This document shows, in pieces, positions 32,521-44,852 of a stretch of DNA of 64,000 bases. The position numbers and the translations under genes are program-made. A model generated the notes under the pieces. That model did no database searches. It was not told where the DNA came from and was given only the letters and a program-made list of their open reading frames with translations. The stretch covers positions 717,791,202 through 717,855,201 of the forward strand of contig NC_064617.1 in the NCBI RefSeq assembly GCF_023898315.1, written 5' to 3'. Source of the stretch: Schistocerca nitens. Its lineage: Eukaryota; Arthropoda; Insecta; Orthoptera; Acrididae. The stretch's first letter is position 1. Every line of letters starts with the position of its first letter.

Positions 32521-34464
32521 AGTTAAGGCTTTGCATAGAGTTTTTTGAAACTGTTGCAACTGGTATCTAATTCTGTTTTATGACAGTTTCTTAATCAGGA
32601 ATACCTACAGGTAAACGATAGAACCAGATATCTGATAACAAATATGAGAGTAATCGATTATAGGTGTATTATTTCCAGCTGAAATGTTTAAGTAACCAAT
32701 ATGCTTTCACTTACACTTACACATCATTTTAGAAATTATTTATATGATTTATTTGAGTGAGTTGTTCATAAAAGCAACGAAGAATTTCATTGATGTAAGA
32801 CAGTTTCAACAAAGAAAGCATACACATTCATGCACTAGGAAGTAAATAATTTGTAACAGATAATGTTTGAGCCAGCAAGTAAGGGCTATCATAGCAGTAA
32901 ATGATGTTACTCCAAACTAGGTTTGGGGAGTACTTTTAAGTGTCTAAGTCTATAATAATTCCTTGTCAGTGAGACCTCAGGAAGCATTTCCACTGTCCAT
33001 TACACATGGTGTATCCGGTTTGCATATGGACAGACACACTCCATTCTGTCAGCTTACCACTAGCTCATGGGGTGAATTATGTTGAACAAGGCTTTGCAGT
33101 ATTCTGGAGAATTCCGACACCAGCAAGAGTCTGTCTTGACTTATAAAGTTTTCGTAACATCAGGATAAAAATAATAGTAATGAGTGATCATGACAGAAAG
33201 CGAAACCAAGGAGGAAAGAAATGGTAGAAGAAGAGGAGAAAGAACCAATTAGAATGCTTATACTGAGGTGGAAGCCAGTCAGTCTGTTACCATGCACTTA
33301 TTAGCTGAAAAATTTAATCTGAAATGAATGTCCTGCAGGCTAGACATTTCGAGAAGCTAATAAGAAACCCTTGCAGAGGCTAGAACACAGTTAGGCGTCC
33401 TGCAGGCTGCAGGGTTCTGATTTTCGAGGTTGAGTGCTTATGTATTAATTTAAGCATGATGTCACCTTTCAACTGCAGCCATGTGGTAGGTTCTAGAGCT
33501 AATGTTTGAAATGACACACGATATAAGGATGTAACCAGGTTTGTCGAATATGCTGTCCATGGGCTGCACATGACCCAAAGCAAGTAGTAATGCGGTCCTA
33601 GAATTGAGCATCTGTCACATGAGTGGTAAAAAAATCCCATCAAATTCCGTTTATGTTATGTTATGATAAATTGAATATTTTCAATTTGAAATTCCCACCA
33701 CACTATGCTAGTCTCTCATTGGTCCATCCCATTCTTATCATTGCCGCCCTTGCTGTATTTGAACTCCTAGAGTCTCGTTCTCACAACCAGCCAGTCCATC
33801 AGATGTTCTGGTCTATTATCTCATGGCTACTTCAGTTGCAACTGCGAAACTAGAGATTTAGAGACATATAATGACATTAATTTATAGAAATACAAGGAAA
33901 ATCTGTATTATTTCTGTACAATTATGATAAAGAACCCTTTTCACTGTATTTCTGATCGCTAGAAGTCGGTAGAAGTCTCAAATCTTCATGTGGGTTGCAA
34001 CTACTGCCAATGTTTGCTATCTAACAGTACCATAATTCTGATACAACAGTTTTAATTTAATATCGTATCCATTGTTACAAATAATAACAACATTTGAACA
34101 TGAACATCTCTGTAAGGGGTTTTATGAAATCTTTTTACTTCCATGTGCAATTTGTACCGTTTCAGATGATCGCTACAAATCGAAATATGTTTGCATTGCA
34201 CATGTTGCGGAAAATGGTTCCCTTACCCTGTGTCGTCCTGCAGCGGTCACCATGCTCATTCCCCACACAACCCATCCACAGTACAGAAAGTTCTTTATAA
34301 CATGGTTGTACTGCTGTACTATCTGACCACAACAATTTGGCCCCTGTCTCTGGGATGTAGATATCAGAAGTCATCGTCTTGGAACTAATCAAGTACTATC
34401 AACCAATGTGAGCTAACATCCTACATCTGACTATCGTCCTCCTCCCCCCCCCCCTTTCGACTCG
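32521..34464. other. No recognisable feature
   Basis: AT-rich sequence with only short frames. A lysine/arginine-rich stretch near 33190-33260 has no recognisable domain. Confidence 0.4.
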
Positions 34465-34811
34465 ACAGTGAAACCTCGCTTAACGAGCACCTCCCATAAC
34501 GCGCAATTCGCACAACGAGCAAAGCAAATTGTAAAAGAATAACTCGATTAACGAACGATGTTTCGCATAACAACCGACGAGGGTTTAGTGTGACGTCACC
34601 AGCCGTTCCCGCACGGTAGGGGAGACGTTCAACAATATGAACACCTTTCACTGCCGGCAGCGACATATGAACAATGTCTTTAGTACGCACTTCAATCGGG
34701 GTTTAGCGCTTTTTCTGCTACTAACTTAGTGAAGCTTGTGATCAGACATTTTTCTAAACTTGTGTTCACGCATTCTTTTTTTGTGTGCAAATTTTAATTA
34801 TTTTCATAGAA

Positions 34812-36350
34812 ATGTCCCCCGAAGATAAAGCTGCAAGAAGAGCTGCAAGAAGAGAGAGAAAATGACCTTAGAAAGGAAACGTAAAATCACTGAAAATCGC
34901 GAACAGAATGTGAGCGTTGCTGATTGGCGCACACATACATCCTCAAGAACAAGGACAAGATTAATGAGACAGATGCTTCAAAGGGAGTGACAAGAGTATC
35001 TAAAAAATAGTTTCATGTTGTTTACGATGTCGAAAGGTTGCTCGTTATATGGATAAATGAAAAACAATTGCTAGGCAACACTATTATCGAGAACGTTATT
35101 TGTTTAATGCGAGATTGATCTTTGATGACCTCGTTAAGAAGACACTAGGATCATCAACGGCCGAAGAAGTGTTTAAGGGAAGCCATGGATGAGTCGAAAA
35201 GTTTAAGTGAAGAACCGGCATCCACAGAGTTGTGAAATGCGGGAAATCAGCCAGCTCCAACACAAAGCCAGCAAAGAACTTCATTAGCAACTTCAAGATG
35301 CACATAGATTCTGAGGGTTATTGGCCACAAAAGGATTTTATTTGTGACAAGATGGATCTATTCTGAAAAAAGATGCCACACCTTTATAACAGCAGAGGAG
35401 ACTGCATTGCCTGGTCCAAAGCCAATGAAAGACCAGGTCACACTGCTATTCTTTGCTAATGCAAGGAGCAATTTGAAAATTAAACCGCTACTTGTTTACC
35501 ATTTAGAAATTCCACAAGCCTTCAGGAAGTGTAAATTCCAGAAGAGCAGGTTAAATGTGACGTGGAGGTCCAACAACAGGGCTTGGGTGACACAAGATCC
35601 TTTTTATGATTGGATCAATGAAGTGTTTGGTCCTTTGGTGAAAAAATGTTTGCTTGATATGAATCTGCCACTCCATGTCTTCCTTGTTATGGACAACGAT
35701 TCTACCCATTCTCCAGGCCTACAAGACTACCTCCTTGAAAAATTTCAATTCATCAATATCCAATTTCTGCCTCCCAACACCACTCCATTACTCCAGCCTA
35801 TGGACCAGCAGATTATTCCTAACTTTAAGAAGCTCACACCAAAACACTCTTCGAGCATTTCTTTGAGTTGACTGAAACTATCAATCTCATTCTCAGAGAG
35901 TTTTGGAAATAACACGTCAACATTGTATCCTGTGTCCAGATGATCGAAAAGGTGTGGGAAGTGGTTACCAAGAGAACTCTCACTTCTTGAAAGAAGCAGA
36001 AGTGGCCGGAATGTGTTGCTGAATGTGACTCTAAGGCAATGTAGTCAGTACATGTGGAGACTATAGTCAATGAGATTGTGTCTTCAGCCAAATGAATGGG
36101 ACTAGAAGTGGATAACAATTATATTGATGAGGTTGTGGAAGAGCACAGTCAAAAAATGACCACTGAAGAGCTTGTGGAGTAGCAGTGTGTTTCACAACAG
36201 GAAGTTGTGAAGAGGAGTTCTTCAGAAGAGGTGGAGGAGGCAGTAACAGCAAAGCAGCGATCTCCTGGTGCAATAAGAGAGATGCTGAAAGCATGGGAAT
36301 CAGTTGCATTGTACACTGAAAATCATCCCCCCAATAAAGCAGTGGCTACG
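34812..36350 (+). pseudogene. Tigger/pogo transposase, broken
   Basis: Begins MSPEDKAARRAARRERK at 34812, then several frames through the helix-turn-helix/CENP-B-like DNA-binding region. The DDE core is in the frame 35344-35871: LLFFANARSNLKIKPLLVYH (early core), RSNNRAWVTQDPFYDWINEV, FLVMDNDSTHSPG (second catalytic Asp) and LPPNTTPLLQPMDQQII. Stops follow at 35869 and beyond. The family normally has about 450-600 residues; only the core remains open. Confidence 0.85.
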
Positions 36351-36605
36351 CGCACTGCAAATTTATCTTTTCCCAAATGTTGAAGTGTTGTCAGAAACAA
36401 ATGACTACATATAACTTCCTAGTAAAAAAGAATTAGTTATGTATCATGAGTAACAAAGCACATAATACTGTATGTATAATTTTCTTTGAATGACTTTTAT
36501 ACTTATAATATAAATACTTCATAATATACTTTATACTTTATGATATACTTTATAACATATAACTCTTATACTTTTTTTGCATGGAATGCTTTATCGTATT
36601 CTTCA

Positions 36606-38069
36606 TTAACCCCTTACTGCATGATTTTTTTATTTTTCTCAAAAAAATGTTACATGTTATGTTCGATGTTCTTATTTCATAAAAAATGCTTAAAAATTCT
36701 AAATCTTATGTAGGGGCGGTTATTTTAGAATTAAGGGTTTGTGCCATATATGGGACAGCATGCAGTAACGACTAATACCATGTGATACCAGTTTTGGGAT
36801 TGATGATGCACAATGTGGAAAATACACAATAAGATACGTACATGAACTAGCAGAACTGTATTTATGTAAAACAATTACACTTTCTATTCATTACAATACA
36901 CATATTTTGAGAAAATAACACACATTCTGTTTCCATTTTTCTCTATACATTATGAAACTTGATGAAGCAATTTCTCTCCTTATTCAAGCACAATGTTGTA
37001 CTGCACTTCATACACGCTATATAGGGTTTTCCCTTGCATTCTGGATACTTGCAATGACCACGGTTTTCCAGCCAGATAGGCATGTGATGTATCCCATCCA
37101 GTCGCACCTGACGCTGTGGAAGATCTGCTGTAGGGCTTCTCTTCTTCTTGCAGTCAAGCTGTTTTTGTATTTCATTGCTTGGCCTACCACGTTTCTTGGA
37201 TAAGGATTTCCCAATTTTACAGAGGGCCTCTGCAACTGTGACCTTGAAATCAACAAGAGGCATGTAGTCCGTATTTCTTCATCTCCATAACAGCCAGCTG
37301 TTCACACAAGCCAAGTCAACTAGATGAAAGAATATCTTCAAGTACCATTTCTTTGATCTGATTTGAATTCTATAATATCCTAGCATAGAATCTAATAGAT
37401 CGACACCCCCCATGTAGTCATTGTAGATCATCACAGTGTGTGGACAAGGTACCATTTTGTATTCTTTTTCCTCCCTGAAAAGCCTCTTGATCTCGCCTTC
37501 TGGTTTGCATCCAATGTAAGTTGACAAAGTGTTGACTACTTATTATCAAACCAGGAGACTACTGATAGTTGCACACCGTCTACTGTTGCTATCTTTTCCT
37601 CCATGCTGCCTCGACCATTCTTCTTCATTACTGCCTCCTTAGGTAAAATGCAACCACGTACTCGATTGGACCGGACTGCATGTTGTGCCATATCCGTCAC
37701 AGACCTATTTTTCAGTATTATATGTATTCTAATGAACAAATATATAAACTTACCTCTTTATAACTGTCCACAGATGCCCTTTTTCCTCTGCAAATAATAT
37801 AAACACTGAAATCAATCGTTTACTGTACCTGATTGCAACTGTTTGTGTGACCAAACTTGGATGTAAACAGCTAGCAACACAAAGCAAAGATTCATAACAC
37901 GTAATTCCTTACTCTCCCAACAGATGGCATACACTACTTGCACAGCTGCTCTTGATTGTGTGCCATATCTGTCCCAACATGCAGTTTGGAAATATATTCT
38001 CAGATATGAGATTGACAAAGAGAAAAGTGGTATGTGCCATATCTGGCACATTATGCGGTAAGGGGTTAA
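36606..38069 (-). mobile_element. piggyBac element (copy B), internally deleted, TTAA-flanked
   Basis: TTAA at 36606-36609 and 38066-38069. The ends are inverted: left CCCCTTACTGCATGAT, right complement CCCCTTACCGCATAAT. Subterminal GTGCCATAT repeats (near 36733, 37959 and 38033) may bind transposase. At 1464 bp it is shorter than an autonomous piggyBac of about 2.4 kb, and the N-terminal half of the transposase is missing. Confidence 0.9.
36943..37745 (-). pseudogene. piggyBac transposase C-terminal half (copy B)
   Basis: Frames at 37536-37739 (DGVQLSVVSWFDNK), 37279-37527 (HTVMIYNDYMGGVDLLDSML, the block with the last catalytic Asp) and 36943-37263 (KKRGRPSNEIQKQ, then GHCKYPECKGKPYIACMKCS, the cysteine-rich C-terminal finger). 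Breaks near 37530 and 37270 separate them. The first two catalytic aspartates lie in the deleted N-terminal half. Confidence 0.85.
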
Positions 38070-38249
38070 TTTATATCAGATAAATTTATTTGCTTAAAGA
38101 GTGTTTCGCACTATGAGTAAGATTCTGGAAGGAGTTATGCTCGCTATGCATATATTCATAAATTAGTCTGAAGTACAACAATCACTCAAACACATTCATC
38201 ATCAGTATAAAGTTCCAAAGTTCATGGAAGCACTAACTTACCTTACACT

Positions 38250-39260
38250 AGCTGTAAAATGCATGAAAAAATGGAAAGCAAAAAAAAGTGATATTCTGAC
38301 AATATTTCAAATGGATTAAAAATAAAATGTCTTTCTTAAAATAAAATTTTGTTCTGGGTTTCTTTTGCAAGTCAGTGTCAGTGTTAATTTTTGCCTCTTT
38401 CTCGATAGCAAAAATAGCTTGATTCGTTAAACCCAAGTGGTCATTGTAGATACTCAATAATTTTTTATCAGCGTCAATGTACAAACGATTCCCTCACAAC
38501 TGACATTGCTTGTGGCAGCTATGAGGATTACCTCAGCATTATAACTATATTAGGTAACGACCCTTCAAGTTTGGACTCAAAAATAAACTTTAGTAAATGC
38601 AGTGGGCTGGAACAGTAAGTTGTTTCTTACAGTCTGTTGTAGCTATGAAAGCCTGTAGATGCACCCACTTAAGTGTAAACTCTTCTCTGTCAATATCTTG
38701 AGCAGCTTGGTCAAGGTTGCGTTCCCCATCATCAACACCAATTATCGTTGCAAGCCTTAGGAAGGCATTTTTTCAACCAAATTATGGAGCTTCTGGAACC
38801 TTTCTTGAATTTCAGCAGTTACTTTATTTAATGAAGAAAACATTTTTAGTTTTAAAATGTTTTCATGCGATAAGGTGACATCTCTGCTTCTGTTGCCAGA
38901 AATGTGCCTCTTCCTAACTCGTCTTAGAGGCTCAGTAGAAATGCCTAGTTTGGCACAATCTAGGCATTTGGCACAAGCCTCATCTACGAATTCCTCTCGT
39001 TTCCCTTCCAGTACCATCTGTAAGATGCGGATTTTCAGAGTATGATGAGGTATGTGAAATCCCTTCATTTGCAGATAATTTTGGGTACCATTCTCTTTAT
39101 GCAGCACCAGTTGCTGGAGACCCAAGAAACTGCTTTACGATTAACAAAGATTCTTTGTCCGTTAGGGTGTTTGTGCTTTTGCATGCAGTGCCTCTTGCGC
39201 TCCAATCCGTGTCCTGAATTCTCTTCAAACTCTTGCATGTAGCATCATCAGAACTTTACA
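38250..39260 (-). pseudogene. hAT-type (ZMYM1-like) transposase C-terminal fragment
   Basis: The frame at 38757-39125 reads EFVDEACAKCLDCAKLGIST, RRVRKRHISGNRSRDVTLSH and EIQERFQKLHNLVEKMPS, resembling the region before the dimerisation domain of ZMYM1-like hAT proteins. At 38248-38484 IDADKKLLSIYNDHLGLTNQ and AIFAIEKEA fit the hAT dimerisation C-terminus. The part between is decayed. No ends or 8-bp duplication were found. Confidence 0.6.
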
Positions 39261-39269
39261 TCGATGTGC

Positions 39270-40140
39270 AGACGTAGAAAAGAAAGCATAAGACCAGACC
39301 AATTTGCCAAAGAACTCACTGAATTCACATTCATCGAGGCCCTTGCAAGCAAACCAGATTTAGGGAGTGATTTGAGCAGGACATAAATTTGGCATTTGTA
39401 TTGATTTTACTTGTAGCTGCATACCTATTTGTTTTCCAGCCATTATATAGTCTGTCGGTTAATGGAAGAGCGAGCTAGCGAGTCCCCACTCTGCCAATCC
39501 AGCTACGTCACAAGGCGCTTCTACAGGCCATTTCAGAACGCAGTACCGGCCCTGCCGCGACGCACGATTTAAATCTGTGGCGACGCCGTGTACAGATACG
39601 TCTCGGCTGCGTTAATTTTTAGACAAATGTATTAAGACTATAAGGAATACAAAAACGATACCTTCTTCCGAAATACAATATTATAGAGTAAATGATATTA
39701 AGATAAGACTGGAAGTCAGGATTATACCACAAACAGAGAACCGAATGCTTGTTCATGTGAATGTATTGTATGTTCCTCTATTGCTATTCTTAAAACGAAC
39801 CCCACAAAATGCAATCAATCTGTAGAATTTGAGGCTTGTTCTTACTTTGTGTTTCTACTAAAAGGCAGATGTCTTCTTTGAAGGACTGCATTGAAACTTA
39901 AAATTTTTGCAACACGAAGAGTGTTTAAAAAGTAAGCAGAAATTTATAATTTTGCTTGTTGTATTAGTCAGATTTGCACTACTTTTTGTCACTGTCTTCG
40001 TAAACATGTCTCAAAAGTGTGTGTACAATGTTATGCATATAGGGCATTTACTCTGTTGTCAACAGTCAAAAAGGTTACATGTGTTTTGGTAGCATCAACG
40101 ATAATTTGCTTTGTATAAAAATAGATTAGAGATTCTGTAT
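39270..40140. other. No gene recognised; GC-rich patch at 39450-39610
   Basis: The 39450-39610 patch is distinctly richer in G and C than its surroundings, with CpG-containing words (GCGACGCACGA), but has no open frame or inverted ends. It could be a fragment of a repeat or an old promoter region. Confidence 0.35.
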
Positions 40141-40189
40141 TAAATTTTGTTATAGGAATGGAATGAAGTGTATGAAATTTTTAGAAATG

Positions 40190-40440
40190 TCAAATATTGC
40201 TTTTGGTGAGCCTGTTACATGAACCAAGGGCATACAAGTGGTATAAACATTTCAAAGCAGGCCTTAAAGGACAGCGGTTTTACAAGCATGGATGAGATTG
40301 AAAATGCACAGTTAAGAGACCTATAAACTACCCCAAAGAAACAGTTCCTAAAGAATTTCGGAAATTGGAAAAAGCACTGGCACAAGTGTATAGTATGTAA
40401 TGGGGAATATTTTGAAGAGGATAACATTGCTGTAAATTAA
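40190..40440 (+). pseudogene. Mariner transposase remnant with internal deletion
   Basis: Within about 240 bp the frames read YKWYKHFKAGLK (end of the N-terminal helix-turn-helix region) and then directly MDEIENAQLRDLQTTPKKQF and WHKCIVCNGEYFEEDNIAVN (the C-terminus). All catalytic blocks are absent, so this is an internally deleted copy like those that make up many mariner populations. Inverted ends were not identified. Confidence 0.6.
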
Positions 40441-42215
40441 CAAATAAAGTTCTTACCAAAAAATAAAAATTAATATGTGAACGCACCTCGTATGTCAAGC
40501 TTTTTGAATTCCAGAATCCACGTACATGTTTCGAAGAAAATTTCAGCAGTGTTTAGAATAGCTATTGCGCACAAATTTCAAGCAATATGTCTCAGAATCA
40601 GGTGAAGAGTGACCGAAATAGAGATTTAGTGTTCCATAAGCATCAAAGGTTTTAGGTGATTCAGAAACTGTCTATAACGATCGGTTTCCTCCCAAGATTA
40701 TTAGTATTCCTTCGTGGCAATTCCACTAAACCATGCGGCTTATTCGCGCGTTCCTTCCTTATGCGTCCTATTGTACGCGGCTGACGTTTGCATAAATTGC
40801 AGCCCTTTGATTGGGACTGGTAATATTAGCCAACTGTTCTTTTTGGGTCGCCTCTTTAATACACGATGTAATAACATTAGAGACGATCGAACGCTCGTTA
40901 CTCCGCAAGTACGTCCTCTTTCTGGTATTCTGCACATTTTCTTGCAATCCTAGATGATTATCCATCACTTCCGGAAATCGAAGTATATCAGTAAGTATAC
41001 AAAGTTAACTGAGTGACACTGGCAACTAAGATCATATGAACAGAAACGACGTATATCACTGCACGCCGATCTACACCTCTAGACAGGTAACGGGCAACAG
41101 ATTTTGGGTGCCCCTGTAGGCCGGTGGCAGCGTTCTTCTGGGAAAGGCCACTTCCCCCACCAAAAGCGCTGCTCGCTCTTGAGTTTACAGACAGACTATA
41201 GCCGTAGTATCGTAAACTTGTCCACTAAAATTCGCGATATCGAATCTATCAGCATTGAACTTATGTAGTATCATCTCACTAATACCAATGGCTCCCTTGC
41301 TTCTCGCTTCAGTGACAGATTCTGCTATTCATATTTCCCCATTTTTCAGTCATCAGACATTGTAATATTCAGTTTGTTTGGTCTTTATGGGAAGTACTGT
41401 GGAGTCTCTTGCATTTTTAGCCTGATCTATAATTTTTTCCCTGAAATTTTATAAACTATTTTTGAATTTCTGGTGACATATAAGTAAATTAAATGTTTTT
41501 AGACCATTTTCATTCTTGCCAAATGTCCTCAGAGAACAGGATATTACTTCGCTAATAGATGCACCAGGTCCTAAACGTTGTCTCTATTGACACTGGTGTC
41601 ATTTTGCCTGTGGTCACATGACGCCAAATTTTGTTTTACCAGAAATCATACATTCTGGTTAGAATTTCATACATTTTTGTCCTATTGTATCTTGTCCTTA
41701 CTTATCAGTAGTTTTTACGTTTTTATATTCTGTTTCCAGCTCCATCCATTTGGAAAAAAATTTGGTTGTGTGTAGCACTTGATTCATTGTTGGCACTTTG
41801 TTTCCAGTTTGTATTTCCGATAGCACAGTGCTATTCATCCACAGTAGGCTATCCTCGAAGCGTTGCCACTTCTTATGACTCCAGCTTGTGTTGTGGGCCC
41901 TCTAGATGGTCAACAATATTGAATGTTTCCCAGATTGACAATAATATTGACTTCCTAGGAGTGAGATTGAGAGGCTGTGTAAGAGTACCGAGAACTTCAA
42001 AAACTTTGGAAGTATATCGTGTTGCCTGGAAGTATTGTACCATCTGTGAGCTCAAATGCCTCACAGAGCAGGGAGCTTAGGTTTGCTGTTGCATGGAAAA
42101 TAAGTTCAAAACAAGATGAAAGAGCATTATTATTACAGTGCACTGAAATTTATAAATCATTGCTGGCACTGTGTGATGTTAGGTCAGCGGAGTACAAAAA
42201 CAGAAGTGTTAAGAA
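40441..42215. other. No confident feature
   Basis: Mostly AT-rich. A minus frame at 40740-40968 (SNVITSCIKEATQKEQLANI) faintly resembles the N-terminal part of some transposases but is too short to call. Frames at 41766-42080 and 42019-42231 (+) have no recognisable domain. Confidence 0.35.
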
Positions 42216-43685
42216 TGTAGTAGTAGTTTAATTCATCTATAGATCTCTTTTACAAGGATGCTGGATATCTTTTGGTATTACAATTTTTAACGAAATCGCT
42301 GTTTTATTTTCGTTAAAGAATAATTATTAATTATTATTGCTTTTAGTTACTTAATTTGCCTCTCTCTTTAACTGTCTTCTGTAAGTACGAACTTTGTTGT
42401 AGAACCTCTCTCTTATTTACGTGTGGTAATAAAACATTCACTTTCAAAAGAATTACGTACATTTAAGAATTACGTGAACTCATATTAACTGATTAAGCAT
42501 ATTCAGTTGAGAATTAAATCCTTTACATAATTCGGCCTTGGCACACATTTTCTAAATGCAGTGGGTTTTTTGTTAAATATTTACTGAATTCTATCCCGGC
42601 GCTAGCTATGGAACACAAGATTATCTCTATTAATAGAAAATGGTTAATTATTGCCAAGCCAACATTTAATTATCGCTGATCAAACCTACTTCGCTATACA
42701 TTTAAGTTATTTGAAAGAACCAAAATTGTTAAATTTCAATGTTAACTAACGTTAACTATCCGCCTACGAATGCACAAACGTATAATTAGTTTAAAAATTC
42801 ATCAGTCTCAGGATCACTGTAAAAGAAGAACAATTTCTTAATTCACTGTTAATTTTTATCTATTTGTTCCCGATTTACGGGTTTGGTTGATTTTTCCTTT
42901 AGCGGAACAATTTTTTAAATGTGCCGCCGCTGCAAATCGATCGGTCGCGGCACAGCCCAGCAACACCGCTAAAAATGCTGAAAATTCTTTAAAGAAATTT
43001 TATAGATGACATGGGCAAGCTAATTTACATTAATTATACACACTTTTGATAAATTCTGATATATTTAGATCCAACAATAATTCAACTCACATTAATTTGT
43101 AACGCCTCCTCTAATGGCGGCTAAATCTAGACAGAGACAAAAGAAGCCTACCCATTCATAAATCAATTCGACACAGCTTCCTCTCGCATTCAGCTCTACA
43201 CAGAGAAGACCAAAGAATACGCTGTACATGGTTGTTTTATACTACTGCTGACTATTAACATTTCTTTGTAATTTGACAATATTATTCTCCTCTGGCTAAA
43301 TTTCACATCTCTGTTATCGCAGAAACTGACACATTTCACAATCACATAATAAATATAGAAAAATTACTATCCTAAATACAGAGAGAATATTACTACAAAA
43401 AATATTACGATAATAACAAATGTCTTTTACACAAAATTCAATAATATTTTTGTTCATTAATTACGGTATGTACAACTTGCTCAGAGTTGCGTATATGGTA
43501 CAATTAAACTTTTGTTCATTAATAGCGTGAGTTTGCCAGGGAACGTTACAACTTGAAGAATGGCAAAAATAAAGAAATTAACATATACAGACATTTGCAG
43601 ACTCAGAGGTATAGTAAGATAAGAATGGATAGGTAGACAGTTGTGGTGTTATAGTAGTAACAATTCTGGCATTTGATGAAGTAAT

Positions 43686-43792
43686 TTAGGGAAACCACAG
43701 AAAACCTAAATTGGGATGGCTGGATGAAGATTGGAGCTGCTGCCCTTCTGAATACAAGGCCACTGTGCTTAAAACAGTGCTATCTTATTCGG
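43686..43792 (-). mobile_element. SINE family C fragment
   Basis: AATTTAGGGAAACCACAGAA, AACCTAAATTGGGATGGCTG and CTATCTTATTCGGTT match the tail-to-head order of the preserved copy at 45293-45545; about 110 bp survive and the tail half is missing. Confidence 0.7.
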
Positions 43793-43845
43793 TTTATACT
43801 GTTTTACAAATAAGCTATTTAATAATGAAAGAGGCTAATGCTACA

Positions 43846-44284
43846 CTGTAAATTCATTTCCCACTCCTAGTTATTGTTCATACTATACACACTGTACACA
43901 CATTGCTACATAAGACTACACACTGTCAGCTAATGTCAGAACCATTTTGTGCATCTCAACTTCCCCATCGCGGCATGAGAAAGTGAGTCAGTATCAGTCT
44001 ATAAAGAGCTAGATGTTGAGCTGAAAAAGAGCGTTGCATAGCCCTGACAGTAAGTTTCTCCAGAAACTGTAAATTCATTTCCCACTCCTAGTTATTGTTC
44101 ATACTATACACACTGTACACACATTGCTTCATAAGACTACACACAGTCAGCTAATGTCAGAACCATTTTGTGCATCTCAACTTCCCCATCGCAGCATGAG
44201 AAAGTGAGTCAGTATCAGTCTATAAAGAGCTAGATGAGCTGAAAAAGAGCGTTGCATAGCCCTGACAGTAAGTTTCTCCAGAAA
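43846..44284. repeat. Tandem duplication, 221-bp unit, two copies
   Basis: CTGTAAATTCATTTCCCACT starts at 43846 and again at 44067. The copies are nearly identical; the second lacks 3 bases (AGATGTTGAGCTG becomes AGATGAGCTG). Copy 2 of the LINE has only one such unit (about 47115-47345), so the duplication arose after insertion of this LINE. Confidence 0.95.
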
Positions 44285-44669
44285 AGGAAAAAGGAAAAAA
44301 AATATTGTTTGATATTATTGTGTGGATTGTTTTACGTTTTCTTATTATTATCGTTTGTTTGTGTTACCTTTTTTACTAATTCTCTTATCCGCATTATCTG
44401 AGTAATCCCTCAATGTATGGAATGTATTGCTCAGCAGGCACTTTTTAACTGCGTTTTAAAATAAGTTTGTTTTAGCAATGTTTTTAATCTCCTTTAATAT
44501 TTCACTGTACAGTTTTATTCCTTGATAGAATATGCTATTTTGTTTTTCCTGTTTATTCTTTCTTGGTAAATTTAAGTTCAGTTTAGATTTCGTTCCATGG
44601 TCATGGGTGGAACTATTTGTGCTGTAATTATCAGTGTTATTTTAGATTTTACAATTTATACTAAATGTA

Positions 44670-44852
44670 GAATGAGATTTTCACTCTGCAGCGGTGTGTG
44701 CGCTGATATGAAACTTCCTGGCAGATTAAAACTGTGTGCCGGACCGAGACTCGAACTCGACACCTTTGCCTTTTCCGGGCAAGTGCTCTACCAACTGAGC
44801 TACCCAAAGATGACTCACGCCCCGTCCTCTCAGCTTTACTTCTGCCAGCTGC
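44670..44852 (-). mobile_element. tRNA-derived SINE (family A), nested in LINE
   Basis: Starts GAATGAGATTTTCACTCTGC at 44670 and contains the reversed B box ACTCGAACTCG and reversed A box CTACCAACTGAGCTA. The flanks CTAAATGTA (44661-44669) and CTAAACGTA (44853-44861) are a 9-bp duplication with one mismatch. LINE copy 2 shows the uninterrupted target (GTAAATGTATTCACATGG), confirming the boundaries. Confidence 0.92.

Larger units (their letters stand above)
34465..38155 (+). mobile_element. Tigger/pogo-type DNA transposon, with nested piggyBac
   Basis: The left end CAGTGAAACCTCGCTTAACG is a classic Tigger terminal repeat. The decayed right end is recognisable near 38100-38155 as GTTTCGCACTATGAGTAAGA and GGAGTTATGCTCGCTATGCA, corresponding to the reverse complement of the left subterminal sequence. 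The transposase lies at 34812-36350. The 3' part is split by a piggyBac element at TTAA (36606-38069). Confidence 0.85.

Noticed and set aside
33190-33370. Basic-rich sequence reminiscent of Helitron ORF starts
   Set aside because: No Rep or helicase motif and no TC/CTRR ends could be found.
40740-40968. Minus frame resembling the N-terminal region of an insect transposase
   Set aside because: Too short and no neighbouring domain; similarity is only an impression.
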